Source: Embleya hyalina (GTDB taxonomy: Bacteria > Actinomycetota > Actinomycetes > Streptomycetales > Streptomycetaceae). From it: a stretch of DNA of 64,000 nt. The stretch is from assembly GCF_003967355.1 (NCBI RefSeq), contig NZ_BIFH01000020.1:272978-336977 (forward strand), given 5' to 3'. Each line of letters opens with the position of its first letter. Positions within the stretch are counted from its first letter, which is position 1. The notes under the pieces are model-generated. The model was not told where the DNA came from. It saw nothing but the letters and a program-made list of their open reading frames with translations, and searched no databases. A program made the translations under genes and the position numbers. Positions 9,699 to 18,769 of this stretch are shown one piece after another.

Positions 9699-10152
9699 GG
9701 CCGTACGCTCCTTGGACTCTCGTCCCGGCGATCGAGCCCGGGACTCTCGGTTGTGTCGTGACGACGGGTCGCCGTCACGCCTGACGCCCGCGACACCACG
9801 CCGAGGTCCTTGCGGATTCCCGGACCGAGAGGTGTCCCCATCGAGTCCCGCTCACTGGCGTCTCGCCATGCGGGACGTCGGCGGCTCGAAGGTGGGCGCG
9901 CGAAGTCGACCCGGAAGGCCGGGCCGCTCCGGGAAGTGTACGGGACCGGTACACGGCCGGGCGACTCGCCTTCCGGCCACCCTTTTCCACCGCCTCGTCG
10001 GCTTGTATGCCGGCTTTTCGCGGCGTATCGCAGTTCGATGATCGACGACCGCTTGTGGACGAAAAAGTTGTCTACGCGCACCGGATGGCCGTTTGTCCAC
10101 AGGCCGGCGCGGATCGGCGCACACGTCGGGCGCGGGCGGTGAGTCTGGGCGC
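9699..10152. promoter_or_regulatory. Divergent region between rpsB and the M23 peptidase gene
   Basis: No gene is supported. It should hold the rpsB promoter and leader. A minus-strand TACACT (9940-9935) inside a GTGTAC/GTACAC inverted repeat (9936-9954) could be a -10 element, giving a leader of about 230 nt. Two DnaA-box-like 9-mers occur: TTGTCCACA (10093-10101, plus strand) and TCGTCCACA (10062-10054, minus strand). Confidence 0.4.
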
Positions 10153-10980
10153 ATGAACGATTCGAGGTCGGGTCGCGGACCCGCCGTGCTGGGTCTGCTG
10201 TTGCTCACCGCCGTGGTGTCGACGGTCGCGTCGCCCCTCGCTTCCCCGGTGCCGCTCGCGGCGGGGGCGGCGCGGGCCGCACCACAGGCTCGGCGCTGGG
10301 TGTGGCCACTGGATCCCCGACCGGTGGTGCTGCGCGGGTTCGAGCCGCCGGCGGCGGCGTGGCTGGCCGGGCATCGCGGGGTGGATCTGGCCGCGACGGT
10401 GGGCCGGCCCGTGCGCGCGGCGGGCGCGGGGGTGGTGGTCTTCGCCGGCGCGGTGGCCGGGCGCGGGGTGGTCACCGTGCGACACGGCGACGTGCGCACC
10501 ACCTACGAGCCGGTGCTGGCGTCGGTGGCGGCGGGTCGGGTGGTCGCGGCGGGCGACCCGATCGGGGTGCTGGCGCCGGGGCCGTTCCATCTGCCGGTGC
10601 CGTGTCTGCACTGGGGGTTGCTGGTGCCCGAGTATCACGACCCGCTCACGCTGCTGCGCCGGGTGCGGGTGCGGTTGTACCCGAACCGCCCGGGGTCGGG
10701 TTCGTCGGGTTCGGCGGGCTACGCGACCCGCGCGACGCCGCCGAGCACCAGGGCCAGCGTGGCGGACTCGGCCTCGGCGGGGTCGGCGCCGCACTCGATC
10801 CGCCGGACCGCCGCGTCGACCATGCCCTGGACCAGCGTGGCGACCAGCATCGGGTCCCGGTGGCCGAGCGCGGACAGCGCGTCCACCACCAGTTCGACGA
10901 TCCGCCCGTGGGCGGCCCGGATGCGCTCGCGCGCGTTCGCGTCCAGCTCGCCGGTGGAGATCGCGACCACGACGCGATGA
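10153..10980 (+). CDS. Secreted M23-type (LytM) peptidase-like protein with atypical tail
   Basis: A 275-residue frame. Residues 1-43 look like a Sec signal peptide (hydrophobic LGLLLLTAVVSTVASP, then Ala-rich cleavage region). The LytM fold follows: HRGVDLA supplies the first His/Asp, then a glycine-rich beta core, then CLHWGLL, where the usual HxH is CxH. The same variant is, as I remember it, normal in the Streptomyces protein found beside rpsB. Such proteins cleave or help cleave peptidoglycan cross-links. The recognisable domain ends near 10690. The last ~90 residues are Ser/Thr/Ala-rich and lie antisense to the 3' half of the convergent tetR gene, an overlap of 262 bp. The tail may be a read-through artefact. 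Confidence 0.75.
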   Translation: MNDSRSGRGPAVLGLLLLTAVVSTVASPLASPVPLAAGAARAAPQARRWVWPLDPRPVVLRGFEPPAAAWLAGHRGVDLAATVGRPVRAAGAGVVVFAGAVAGRGVVTVRHGDVRTTYEPVLASVAAGRVVAAGDPIGVLAPGPFHLPVPCLHWGLLVPEYHDPLTLLRRVRVRLYPNRPGSGSSGSAGYATRATPPSTRASVADSASAGSAPHSIRRTAASTMPWTSVATSIGSRWPSADSASTTSSTIRPWAARMRSRAFASSSPVEIATTTR

Positions 10981-11300
10981 CGACGATCACCGACCAGTTC
11001 CAACTGGCGCGCCACGTAGGCCGCGATCTTCTGCGCCGGGTCCTCGGTCGCGCCCATCGCGTCCTCGACCTCGGCCACCCACGCCGGCAGGTCGACGGCG
11101 CACAGTTCCTCGACGACGGCCGCGCGCGAGGCGAAGTATTCGTAGAGCGAGGAGCGGGCCAGGCCGGTGCGTTCGGCCAGGGCGGGGAAGGTGAGCGCGG
11201 CGAAGCCGCCCTCGTCGAGCAGGCTCCGGGCGGCGTCGAGCAGCGCGGCGTGCTGCATCGCACGGTGCTCGGCGACGGAGGAGGCTCGAATCTTGGGCAT
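10719..11300 (-). CDS. TetR-family transcriptional regulator
   Basis: A 193-residue repressor. The N-terminal helix-turn-helix spans about residues 17-60 (AARSLLDEGGFAALTFPALAERTGLARSSLYEYFASR), a textbook TetR signature. The C-terminal ligand domain is not specific. Its target is unknown; the closest divergent partner is absent, since the downstream neighbour on the same strand is convergent with the M23 gene. The start at 11300 is the first in-frame Met upstream of the domain. Confidence 0.9.
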   Translation of the reverse strand: MPKIRASSVAEHRAMQHAALLDAARSLLDEGGFAALTFPALAERTGLARSSLYEYFASRAAVVEELCAVDLPAWVAEVEDAMGATEDPAQKIAAYVARQLELVGDRRHRVVVAISTGELDANARERIRAAHGRIVELVVDALSALGHRDPMLVATLVQGMVDAAVRRIECGADPAEAESATLALVLGGVARVA

Positions 11301-11398
11301 TCCCTCACTCTACGACGTCACCGTGCGTGCCATCGGGGAGCCGGCCCGATTCCCGGACTTCCCGGATCCCGGGTGCGCGGCGCCCCTCGACGGCGCGG

Positions 11399-12595
11399 TC
11401 AGCCGCCGGAGTGGTCCAGTTCGGCGTCGACCGGGGGCAGCGCGCACTCGGGGTCGTCGAGCCAGCCCTCGGGCAGCACGACGCGCTTGCCGCCCGCGGT
11501 GCGCCCGCGCGGGCCGTCGGCGCCGATCGGCCAGGGCTGGTCCAGGTCGAGCTGCCCGAACCAGTCGTCGAGTTCGGCCAGGCTGCTCGCGGTGGCCAGG
11601 CCGCGGCGGATGGTGCCGCCGACCGAGAAGCCCTTCATGTACCAGGCGACGTGCTTGCGCAGGTCGGTGACGCCGTGGGTCTCGTCGCCGATCCACTCGG
11701 CGAGCAGCACCGCGTGCCGGCGCATGATCGTGGTGACCTCGCCCAGGGTCGGCCGGGCCCGGTCGGCGCTGCCCTCGAAGGCGGAGACCAGGTCGCGGAA
11801 CAACCACGGGCGGCCCAGGCAGCCGCGACCGACCACGACGCCGTCGCAGCCGGTTTCGCGCATCATCCGCAGCGCGTCCTCGGCGTCCCAGATGTCGCCG
11901 TTGCCGAGCACCGGGATGTCGGTGACGACCTCCTTCAGCCGCGCGATGGCGGACCAGTCGGCGGTGCCGCCGTAGTGCTGCTCGGCGGTGCGCCCGTGCA
12001 GGGCGACCCAGGTGACACCCTCGTCCACGGCGATCCGGCCCGCGTCGAGGTAGGTCAGGTGGTCGTCGTCGATGCCCTTGCGCATCTTGATGGTGACCGG
12101 GACGCCCCGCGCGTTCTTGACCGCCGAACGCAGGATGTCGCGCAGCAGGTTGCGCTTGTAGGGCAGCGCGGAACCGCCACCCTTGCGGGTCACCTTGGGC
12201 ACCGGGCAGCCGAAGTTGAGGTCGATGTGGTCGGCCAGGCCCTCGTCCACGATCATCGCGACCGCGCGGCCGACGATGTGCGGGTCGACCCCGTACAGCT
12301 GGATGCTGCGCGGGCGCTCGGTCTCGGCGAAGCGGATCAGCCGCAGCGTCTTGGCGTCCCGCTCGACCAGCGCGCGGGTGGTGATCATCTCGCTGACGTA
12401 CAACCCGGCCGGGCGCGCGGTGGTGGCCGCCTCGGCCTGCTCCTGGCACAGCGTGCGAAACGGCGCGTTGGTGATACCGGCCATGGGGGCCAGCACCACG
12501 GGTGGCCGAATCCGCTCGCCGCCGGAGGCGCCCAGGCGCAGCGGCGGCCACGGGCTGCCGGTGGCGTCGGGCGTGGGTGCGTCGGCGGGTGCCAT
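11399..12595 (-). CDS. dusB: tRNA-dihydrouridine synthase
   Basis: A 398-residue FMN enzyme that reduces uridines in the tRNA D-loop. Motifs: VLAPMAGITNAPFR at the N-terminus, LNFGCPVPKVTRKGGGSAL with the catalytic Cys, VTIKMRKG, LHGRTAEQHYGG, and GNGDIW/GRGCLGRPW for FMN binding. This is the NifR3/DusB type. The start at 12595 is supported by CTGGAG upstream; an earlier start at 12724 would run through the promoter of the divergent NADAR gene. The family assignment is secure; the exact Dus subtype is inference. Confidence 0.93.
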   Translation of the reverse strand: MAPADAPTPDATGSPWPPLRLGASGGERIRPPVVLAPMAGITNAPFRTLCQEQAEAATTARPAGLYVSEMITTRALVERDAKTLRLIRFAETERPRSIQLYGVDPHIVGRAVAMIVDEGLADHIDLNFGCPVPKVTRKGGGSALPYKRNLLRDILRSAVKNARGVPVTIKMRKGIDDDHLTYLDAGRIAVDEGVTWVALHGRTAEQHYGGTADWSAIARLKEVVTDIPVLGNGDIWDAEDALRMMRETGCDGVVVGRGCLGRPWLFRDLVSAFEGSADRARPTLGEVTTIMRRHAVLLAEWIGDETHGVTDLRKHVAWYMKGFSVGGTIRRGLATASSLAELDDWFGQLDLDQPWPIGADGPRGRTAGGKRVVLPEGWLDDPECALPPVDAELDHSGG

Positions 12596-12695
12596 GGACG
12601 GTGCTCCAGGAGGGGTGTGGGGATGGATCCGATCCATTGTCCCCCACCGGGAAAAGCGGTTTCCGGGTGTCGCCGGTCCTGGCAGCATCGCGGTC

Positions 12696-13388
12696 ATGAC
12701 CTCCGATTCCCCGCCGGCGTCCACCGGGTCCGCCGCCGAGTCCGACCGTGAACCGCTCGACGTCGCGTCGCTGATCCTGCGGGCCCGACGGCAGCCCCGG
12801 CTGAAGTACGTCTTCTTCTGGGGGCACCGCGAGCCGATCCGGGGGGTGGACGCGAGTTGTCTGAGTCAGTGGTATCCGTCGCCGTTCGAGGTGGACGGGA
12901 TCACCTATCGCACGGCCGAGCACTGGATGATGGCCGGCAAGGCCCGGATGTTCGGCGACGCCGACGCGGAGCGGCGGGTGCTGGCGGCCGGTCACCCCAA
13001 GACCGCCAAGACGATCGGGCGTCAGGTGCGCGGCTTCGACGAGCAGCGGTGGGTGGACGAGCGGTTCGAGTTGATCGTGCGCGGCAACGTGGCCAAGTTC
13101 GGGCAGCACCCGGACATGGGCGCGTTCCTGCTCGGCACCGGGCGGCGGATCCTGGTCGAGGCCAGTCCGCTGGACCGGATCTGGGGCATCGGGCTGGCCG
13201 CCGACGACGAGCGGGCGGGCGACCCCGAGCGCTGGCGCGGGCTGAACCTGCTCGGCTTCGCGCTGATGGCGGCCCGCGCCCGGTTGGCCGGCCCGGCCGG
13301 CTCCGGCGCCTCGCCCGGCTCGACCGCGTCGGCCGGAGGGCACGATCACGCGGTGGCGGAATCGGCTCCTGCACCGTCGTCCGGATGA
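12696..13388 (+). CDS. NADAR family protein (YbiA-like)
   Basis: A 230-residue protein with the NADAR/YbiA domain: YVFFWGH, LSQWYPSPFEVDG, TAEHWMMAGKARMFGD, then WVDERFELIVRGNVAKFGQHP and GTGRRILVEASPLDRIWGIG. YbiA-type enzymes hydrolyse the N-glycosidic bond of early riboflavin intermediates, and other NADAR proteins act in ADP-ribose or guanine-ADP-ribosyl metabolism. Which applies here is unknown. The C-terminal ~30 residues are Gly/Ser/Ala-rich. CAGCAT lies 7 nt before the ATG, so the transcript may be leaderless. Confidence 0.88.
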   Translation: MTSDSPPASTGSAAESDREPLDVASLILRARRQPRLKYVFFWGHREPIRGVDASCLSQWYPSPFEVDGITYRTAEHWMMAGKARMFGDADAERRVLAAGHPKTAKTIGRQVRGFDEQRWVDERFELIVRGNVAKFGQHPDMGAFLLGTGRRILVEASPLDRIWGIGLAADDERAGDPERWRGLNLLGFALMAARARLAGPAGSGASPGSTASAGGHDHAVAESAPAPSSG

Positions 13389-13402
13389 ACTAACCTCCGC
13401 AC

Positions 13403-14419
13403 ATGAGTGCCTTCCCGCCCCCGCAGCCCCCGAACGGGCCCGGCTACGGCCACGGGCAACAGCCGTACGGACAACCGAACAACGGCCGGTCGGCCCATGG
13501 GCAACCGCCTCAGGGTCAACCGGCCTACGGGCAACAGCCGTACGGACAACAACCGTATGGGCAGCAGCCGTACGGACAGCAGCCCTACCCCCAGCAGTAC
13601 GGCCAGGGTTACGGCCAGCCGCCGCCCGCGCCGCCGGGCCGGCCGAAGTGGCTGGTGCCGACGGCGGCGGTGGTGGCGCTCGCGGTGATCGGCGGCGGGG
13701 CGTTCTTCTTCCTGTCCGGGGACAAGGACGACGACAAGAAGCCCGCCGCGCAGATGTCGCCGACCGCTCCCGCCAACGGCGGTTCGCTGCCCGCGACCGG
13801 CGGTTCGCCCGGACCGGGCGCCGACGAGCCCAAGGGGTTCCAGTCGGCGCCGCCGCCGAACAACTCGGCCATCGACGACCTGTCGACCGACAAGTTGTCC
13901 TTCACCACCGACTACTTCTTCAAGGACACCGCCGAGTTCCAGGGGCGCACCGGCGCGAAGTATCGGCAGTTGGGCAGCGACGACTCGGCGGCCAAGGACT
14001 GCTCGAAGGTGATCACGGCCGGTGGCTCGGCGGTCACCCAGAACGGCTGCGTGGGCGTGCTGCGCGGGTCGTACAAGGACTCGGCCGGGAAGTACGCGGT
14101 GACGCTGTCGGTGGTCTCGATGCCGAACAAGGAGAAGGCCGAGGCGGTGAAGAAGGGACTGGGCACGATCGCGCTGTCCAACTCCCCGATCGCCTGGCTC
14201 CAGCCGCCGGCGTCGAGCGGGGTCACCTTCAAGGACGGCTCCGAGCACGCCGCGATCGCCACCACGACCGGGCACTACGTCCTGATCCTGGACATCGGCC
14301 GGGCCGACGGCGGGCCGATGAAGGGCCAGGGCGAGGAGGCCTCGAAGGCCGCGGGCAACGTCCTGAACGACCTGAACTACCGGATGGCCGACCGCATCGT
14401 GGCGGGCATCTTCAGGTAG
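13403..14419 (+). CDS. Single-pass membrane protein with Gln/Pro/Tyr-rich repeat N-terminus
   Basis: A 338-residue protein of unknown function. Residues 1-72 are low complexity with repeated YGQQPYGQ units. One transmembrane helix follows (about 82-105, [22 protein letters not shown]), then an Asp/Lys stretch, a Pro/Gly linker and an extracellular domain of about 200 residues. That domain has two Cys (in KDCSKV and NGCVGV) that could form a disulfide. The topology is cytoplasmic repeat tail, membrane anchor, external domain. TAACCT ends 6 nt before the ATG with no Shine-Dalgarno sequence, suggesting a leaderless mRNA. A similar repeat N-terminus occurs in the protein at 27589-28338. Confidence 0.75.
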   Translation: MSAFPPPQPPNGPGYGHGQQPYGQPNNGRSAHGQPPQGQPAYGQQPYGQQPYGQQPYGQQPYPQQYGQGYGQPPPAPPGRPKWLVPTAAVVALAVIGGGAFFFLSGDKDDDKKPAAQMSPTAPANGGSLPATGGSPGPGADEPKGFQSAPPPNNSAIDDLSTDKLSFTTDYFFKDTAEFQGRTGAKYRQLGSDDSAAKDCSKVITAGGSAVTQNGCVGVLRGSYKDSAGKYAVTLSVVSMPNKEKAEAVKKGLGTIALSNSPIAWLQPPASSGVTFKDGSEHAAIATTTGHYVLILDIGRADGGPMKGQGEEASKAAGNVLNDLNYRMADRIVAGIFR

Positions 14420-14467
14420 TTCGCCCGACACCCGGATCGCCGGGTGGCACGACGGCCCGCGACACAC

Positions 14468-14500
14468 GTGAGGGGCGCCGTCCGAGACGGCGCCCCTCAC
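14468..14500. terminator. Strong bidirectional terminator
   Basis: A perfect 15-bp inverted repeat (GTGAGGGGCGCCGTC at 14468-14482, complement at 14486-14500) with a 3-nt loop. It sits between the convergent 13403-14419 gene and glyS and can serve both. Confidence 0.9.
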
Positions 14501-14531
14501 GGCGTTCACCCGGCCCGCGGCCGGTTTCGGG

Positions 14532-15914
14532 TCAGCAGCCCGGCAGGCGTGCCGCGAGATAGCCCACGACCTGGTCGAGCGACACCCGCTCCTGCTGCAT
14601 CGTGTCGCGCGAGCGCACGGTCACCGCGTCGTCCTCGAGCGTGTCGAAGTCGACGGTGATGCAGAACGGCGTGCCGATCTCGTCCTGGCGGCGGTAGCGG
14701 CGGCCGATCGCGCCGGCGTCGTCGAAGTCGCAGTTCCAGTACTGCCGCAGGTCGGCGGCCAGGCCCCGGGCCTTCGGCGACAGGTCGGCGTTGCGCGACA
14801 GCGGCAGGATGGCCGCCTTGACCGGCGCCAGGCGCGGGTCGAGCCGCAGCACGGTGCGCTTCTCCAGCTTGCCCTTCGCGTTCGGCGCCTCGTCCTCGAA
14901 GTAGGCGTCGAGCAGGAACGCGAGCATCGCCCGGTTCAGACCCGCGGCCGGCTCGATGACGTACGGGAACCAGCGCTCACCGGCGTCCTGGTCGAAGTAC
15001 GACAGGTCGGTGCCGGACTTCTCCGAGTGGGTGCGCAGGTCGTAGTCCGTGCGGTTGGCGATGCCCTCCAGTTCGGAGAACTCGGTGCCGCCGAAGTTGA
15101 AGCGGTACTCGATGTCGACGGTGCGCTTCGAGTAGTGCGACAACTTCTCCTTCGGGTGCTCGAAGAAGCGCATGTTGTCCGGGTTCAGGCCGAGACCGAT
15201 GTACCAGTCCCAGCGCTGCTGCATCCAATATTCCTGCCAGTGCTCGTCCTCGCCCGGCTTGACGAAGAACTCCATCTCCATCTGCTCGAACTCGCGCGTG
15301 CGGAAGATGAAGTTGCCCGGCGTGATCTCGTTGCGGAAGCTCTTGCCGGTCTGGGCGATGCCGAACGGCGGCTTCTTGCGCGAGGTCTGCTCGACGGCCT
15401 TGTAGTTGACGAAGATGCCCTGGGCGGTCTCCGGGCGCAGGTAGGCGCGGCCGGACTCGTCCTGGGTGGGGCCGAGGAAGGTCTGCAGCAGGCCGTTGAA
15501 CATCTTGGGCTCGGTGAAGGTGCCCTTGTTGCCGCAGTTGGGACAGGTGATGTCGGCGAGGCCGTTCTCCGGCAGCCGGCCGCGCTTGGCCTCGTACGCC
15601 TCTTCGAGGTGGTCGGCGCGGTAGCGCTTGTGGCACGAGGTGCACTCGGTCAGCGGGTCGACGAACGCCTCGACGTGGCCGGACGCCTCCCACACCTCGC
15701 GGGCGAGGATGACCGAGGAATCCAGACCGACGATGTCGTCACGCGAGGTGACCATCGTGCGCCACCACTGGCGCTTGATGTTCTCCTTGAGCTCCACGCC
15801 GAGGGGACCGTAGTCCCAGGCGGCCTTCTGGCCGCCGTAGATCTCACTACAGGGGTAAACGAAGCCTCGGCGCTTGCTCAGGCTGACGATGGTGTCGATC
15901 TTGTCGGCGGCCAC
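14532..15914 (-). CDS. glyS: Glycyl-tRNA synthetase (single-chain, class II)
   Basis: A 460-residue eukaryote/archaeal-type dimeric GlyRS, not the alpha2-beta2 bacterial form. It charges tRNA-Gly. Motifs: [19 protein letters not shown] at the N-terminus, a CxxC..CxxC zinc-type cluster (CTSCHKRY and CPNCGNKG), [14 protein letters not shown] and [13 protein letters not shown] for class II motif 2, and [15 protein letters not shown] for motif 3. I chose the GTG at 15914, preceded by GAAGAGAG. The longer in-frame start at 16019 would run into the zinc-operon promoter. The divergent neighbour is znuA. Confidence 0.95.
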   Translation of the reverse strand: MAADKIDTIVSLSKRRGFVYPCSEIYGGQKAAWDYGPLGVELKENIKRQWWRTMVTSRDDIVGLDSSVILAREVWEASGHVEAFVDPLTECTSCHKRYRADHLEEAYEAKRGRLPENGLADITCPNCGNKGTFTEPKMFNGLLQTFLGPTQDESGRAYLRPETAQGIFVNYKAVEQTSRKKPPFGIAQTGKSFRNEITPGNFIFRTREFEQMEMEFFVKPGEDEHWQEYWMQQRWDWYIGLGLNPDNMRFFEHPKEKLSHYSKRTVDIEYRFNFGGTEFSELEGIANRTDYDLRTHSEKSGTDLSYFDQDAGERWFPYVIEPAAGLNRAMLAFLLDAYFEDEAPNAKGKLEKRTVLRLDPRLAPVKAAILPLSRNADLSPKARGLAADLRQYWNCDFDDAGAIGRRYRRQDEIGTPFCITVDFDTLEDDAVTVRSRDTMQQERVSLDQVVGYLAARLPGC

Positions 15915-16040
15915 AATGCTCTCTTCGGTGCGACGATGCGGGCAGTGACAGTGTCGGCACAGGCTACCGGCGTGCTGGTCACCCCCGTAAATCGATAACT
16001 GCCGACCCGGGTCCGCCACGGTTGGCCCAAACCCGTATTA

Positions 16041-16078
16041 TTGACAACGATTGTCATTCTAGTTGAGAATCATTGTCA
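16041..16078 (+). promoter_or_regulatory. znuA promoter with two Zur-box-like palindromes
   Basis: A perfect -35 TTGACA (16041-16046) is followed after 18 bp by GAGAAT (16065-16070), placing the transcript start at about the A of the znuA ATG (16078). Two 15-bp near-palindromes, TGACAACGATTGTCA (16042-16056) and TGAGAATCATTGTCA (16064-16078), cover the -35 and the -10/start. They resemble actinobacterial Zur boxes, and zur itself is the last gene of this operon. Confidence 0.8.
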
Positions 16079-17037
16079 TGAAGATACGCCGCTCCGCCCC
16101 GGTCGCCCTGCTCGCGACCGCCGCCGCATCCGCGCTGCTGCTCACCGGATGCGCCGGCACCGACGACGCGAAGGCGGACACCGGGGCGGGTGCGAAGGTG
16201 CGGGTGATCGCCGCGTTCTACCCGATGAAATTCGTCGCACAGCAGGTCGGCGGCCCGCACGTGAAGGTGACCAACCTGACCAGGGCCGGGGCCGAGCCGC
16301 ACGACCTGGAGCTGACCCCCAAGCAGGTCGGCGCCGTCTCGCAGGCCGACCTGGTGGTCTACCTCAAGGGCCTGCAGCCCGCCGTGGACAAGGCGATCTC
16401 GCAGAACAAGCCGAAGCACGTCGCCGAGGCGAGCCGGTTCGCCCCGCTGGAGGAGCACGGCACCGAGGTACACGGCGCCGAGGACGAGCACGCGGGCCAC
16501 GACCACGCCGACGCCGAACACGGCGACCCGCACGTGTGGCTCGACCCGACCCGGCTGGCCGCGATCGCGACCGGCGTGGGCGAATCGCTCGCCGGCGCCG
16601 ACCCGGGCAACGCGGCCGACTACCGCGAGCGCGCCGCGGCGCTGGTGACCCGGCTGAAGACCCTCGACGGCGAGTTCACCGCCGGCCTGGCCACCTGCGC
16701 CCGCAGGGACGTGGTGACCAGCCACGCCGCCTTCGGCTATGTCGCGGAGCGTTACCACCTGAACCAGATCGCGGTGAACGGCGTCAACCCGGAGTCGGAG
16801 CCCTCCCCCGCCCGGCGGGCCGACATCCAGCGCCTGGCCCGGGACCGGGGGGTGACCACGATCTTCTTCGAGACCCTCGCCGAGCCCAAGACCGCCAAGA
16901 CGCTCGCCGAGGACCTGCGTGTGCAGACCGCGGTCCTGGACCCGCTCGAGGGCATAAAAGACGAGGCCCACGACGATTACTTCTCGGTGATGCGCGCCAA
17001 CCTGGACGCGCTGCGGAAGGGGCTGGGCTGCTCATGA
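16078..17037 (+). CDS. znuA: Zinc ABC transporter substrate-binding lipoprotein
   Basis: A 319-residue lipoprotein that captures zinc outside the membrane. The signal peptide ends in the lipobox LLTGC (Cys25). It belongs to cluster A-I (ZnuA/TroA): metal ligands fit His75 (EPHDLE), His152 (DPHVWLD) and a later His in TSHAAFGY. A His/Asp-rich loop at about 127-148 (HGAEDEHAGHDHADAEH) marks zinc rather than manganese specificity. The ATG at 16078 is preferred because the promoter and Zur box end there. The stop overlaps znuC (ATGA). Confidence 0.94.
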   Translation: MKIRRSAPVALLATAAASALLLTGCAGTDDAKADTGAGAKVRVIAAFYPMKFVAQQVGGPHVKVTNLTRAGAEPHDLELTPKQVGAVSQADLVVYLKGLQPAVDKAISQNKPKHVAEASRFAPLEEHGTEVHGAEDEHAGHDHADAEHGDPHVWLDPTRLAAIATGVGESLAGADPGNAADYRERAAALVTRLKTLDGEFTAGLATCARRDVVTSHAAFGYVAERYHLNQIAVNGVNPESEPSPARRADIQRLARDRGVTTIFFETLAEPKTAKTLAEDLRVQTAVLDPLEGIKDEAHDDYFSVMRANLDALRKGLGCS

Positions 17038-17810
17038 CGGAACCTCGGACGCCGGTCGCCCGGTTGATCGGCGGCACCGCCTCCCTCGGCGGCCGACCGG
17101 TGCTGCGCGGAGTGGACCTGACCGTGCGCCCCGGCGAGGTGGTCGCGCTGCTCGGCGCCAACGGCTCGGGCAAGTCCACGCTGGTGCGCACCCTGGTCGG
17201 CCTGGTCCCGCTCACCGGCGGCACGATCGAGCTGTTCGGCACCCCGTTCGCGCGTTTTCGCGACTGGTCCCGGATCGGCTACGTACCGCAGCGCACCACG
17301 GCGGCGGCGGGTGTGCCCGCGAGTGTGCGCGAGGTGGTCGCCTCGGGCCTGCTCGACGGCCGCCGGCTGTTCGGGCCGGGCCGCGAGGGGCGGGCCGCGG
17401 TGGACGCGGCGCTCGACGCGGTCGGCATGCGCGACCGCGCCCGCGACGGCATCGCCCACCTGTCCGGCGGCCAGCAGCAGCGGGTGCTGATCGCCCGCGC
17501 CCTGGCCCGCCGCCCCGACCTGCTGATCATGGACGAGCCGATGGCCGGCGTGGACCTGCGCAGCCAGGAGGTACTGGCCGGCACCCTGCGCGGACAGCAG
17601 GAGCAGGGCCGGGCGGTGCTGCTCGTCCTGCACGAACTCGGCCCCCTCGAGCCGCTGATCGATCGTGCCGTGGTGCTGCGCGAGGGCTGCGTGTGCCACG
17701 ACGGACCGCCGCCGCGCGCGGTCGGGCAGCACGCGCTGCCCGGCCACGACCACGTACACCCGCACGACGATCACACCGCGCGCCACGCCGGGATGGGACT
17801 GCTCTCGTGA
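17034..17810 (+). CDS. znuC: Zinc ABC transporter ATP-binding protein
   Basis: A 258-residue ABC ATPase with Walker A GANGSGKST (41-49), signature LSGGQQQRV and Walker B LLIMDEP, all intact. It powers zinc import with the ZnuB permease. The C-terminal ~25 residues are His/Asp-rich (GHDHVHPHDDHTARH), an unusual cytoplasmic metal-binding-like tail. It overlaps znuA and znuB by 4 nt each (ATGA, GTGA), indicating translational coupling. Confidence 0.95.
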   Translation: MTEPRTPVARLIGGTASLGGRPVLRGVDLTVRPGEVVALLGANGSGKSTLVRTLVGLVPLTGGTIELFGTPFARFRDWSRIGYVPQRTTAAAGVPASVREVVASGLLDGRRLFGPGREGRAAVDAALDAVGMRDRARDGIAHLSGGQQQRVLIARALARRPDLLIMDEPMAGVDLRSQEVLAGTLRGQQEQGRAVLLVLHELGPLEPLIDRAVVLREGCVCHDGPPPRAVGQHALPGHDHVHPHDDHTARHAGMGLLS

Positions 17811-18769
17811 CGATCCTGGACTTCCCCTTCATGCAGCGCGCGCTGCTCGCGGCCCTGCTCGTGGGCATGACCGCGCCCGCCGTCGGCGTATACCTCGTGC
17901 AGCGCCGGCAGGCGTTCATGGGCGACGGCATCGGGCACGTCGCGCTCACGGGTGTGGGTCTCGGCTTTCTGCTCAGCACCTCCCCCGTGCTCACCGCGGT
18001 GCTCACCGCGTCGGTCGGCGCGGTGTTGATCGAACTGATCCGCGAGCGCAGCCGGGTCAGCGGCGACGTCGCGCTCTCGGTGCTGTTCTACGGCGGCATC
18101 GCGGGCGGGGTGATGCTGATCAACCTGGCCCCCGAGGGCTCGAACGCCAATCTCCAGTCGTACCTGTTCGGCTCGCTGACCTCGGTCTCGCCCGAGGACA
18201 TCCGGGTGATCACGATCCTGGCCGTGGCCGTGCTCGCGGTCACCCTCGGGCTGCGCCGCGCGCTGTTCACCGTGTGCCAGGACGAGGACTTCGCCCGGGT
18301 CACCGGGCTGCCGGTGCGTGCGCTGAACCTGCTGCTCGCGGTCACCGCCGCGGTCACCGTCACGGTCGCGATGCGGGTGGTGGGCCTGCTTCTGGTCAGC
18401 GCGCTGATGGTGGTCCCGGTCGCGGTCGCGCAGCAGCTCTCCCGCACGTTCTCGATGACCGCGGCGCTCGCGATCGTGGTCGGCGTGCTGGTCTCGGTCT
18501 CCGGCACCGCGCTGACGTACTACGTCGACGCGCCGCCCGGGGCCACCATCGTGTTGCTCGCGATCGGGCTGTTCGTTCTGGTGGGAGTGCTCGCGACGCC
18601 GTTGAATCGGCGCCGGGCCCGACGCGCGGAGGCGGCGGCGGGGGAGGTGGACCCGCCTCGGATCGACGACGTGCGTGTGGACGCGGAGGTCCCCGGCGCC
18701 GGCACAATGGCGGGGCAGGCACCCAGCGTCGTCGTCCGGCCCGCACCCATCGAGGAGGCACCCAGGTGA
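17807..18769 (+). CDS. znuB: Zinc ABC transporter permease
   Basis: A 320-residue ABC-3 family permease with about eight membrane segments. The family-typical segment GDGIGHVALTGVGLGFLL is near residues 38-55, and ALMVVPVAVAQQLSRTF lies in the second half. The last ~55 residues are a charged cytosolic tail. The GTG start overlaps the znuC stop (GTGA), and its own stop overlaps the zur start. Confidence 0.94.
   Translation: MTILDFPFMQRALLAALLVGMTAPAVGVYLVQRRQAFMGDGIGHVALTGVGLGFLLSTSPVLTAVLTASVGAVLIELIRERSRVSGDVALSVLFYGGIAGGVMLINLAPEGSNANLQSYLFGSLTSVSPEDIRVITILAVAVLAVTLGLRRALFTVCQDEDFARVTGLPVRALNLLLAVTAAVTVTVAMRVVGLLLVSALMVVPVAVAQQLSRTFSMTAALAIVVGVLVSVSGTALTYYVDAPPGATIVLLAIGLFVLVGVLATPLNRRRARRAEAAAGEVDPPRIDDVRVDAEVPGAGTMAGQAPSVVVRPAPIEEAPR

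Noticed and set aside
15915..16019. Longer glyS start with a Cys/His-rich N-terminus
   Set aside because: The extra 35 residues match no GlyRS, and the GTG at 15914 has a good ribosome binding site directly before the conserved start.
16063..16077. Upstream TTG start for znuA giving five extra residues
   Set aside because: It would place the start inside the -10 region and Zur box; the ATG at 16078 begins a normal lipoprotein signal peptide.
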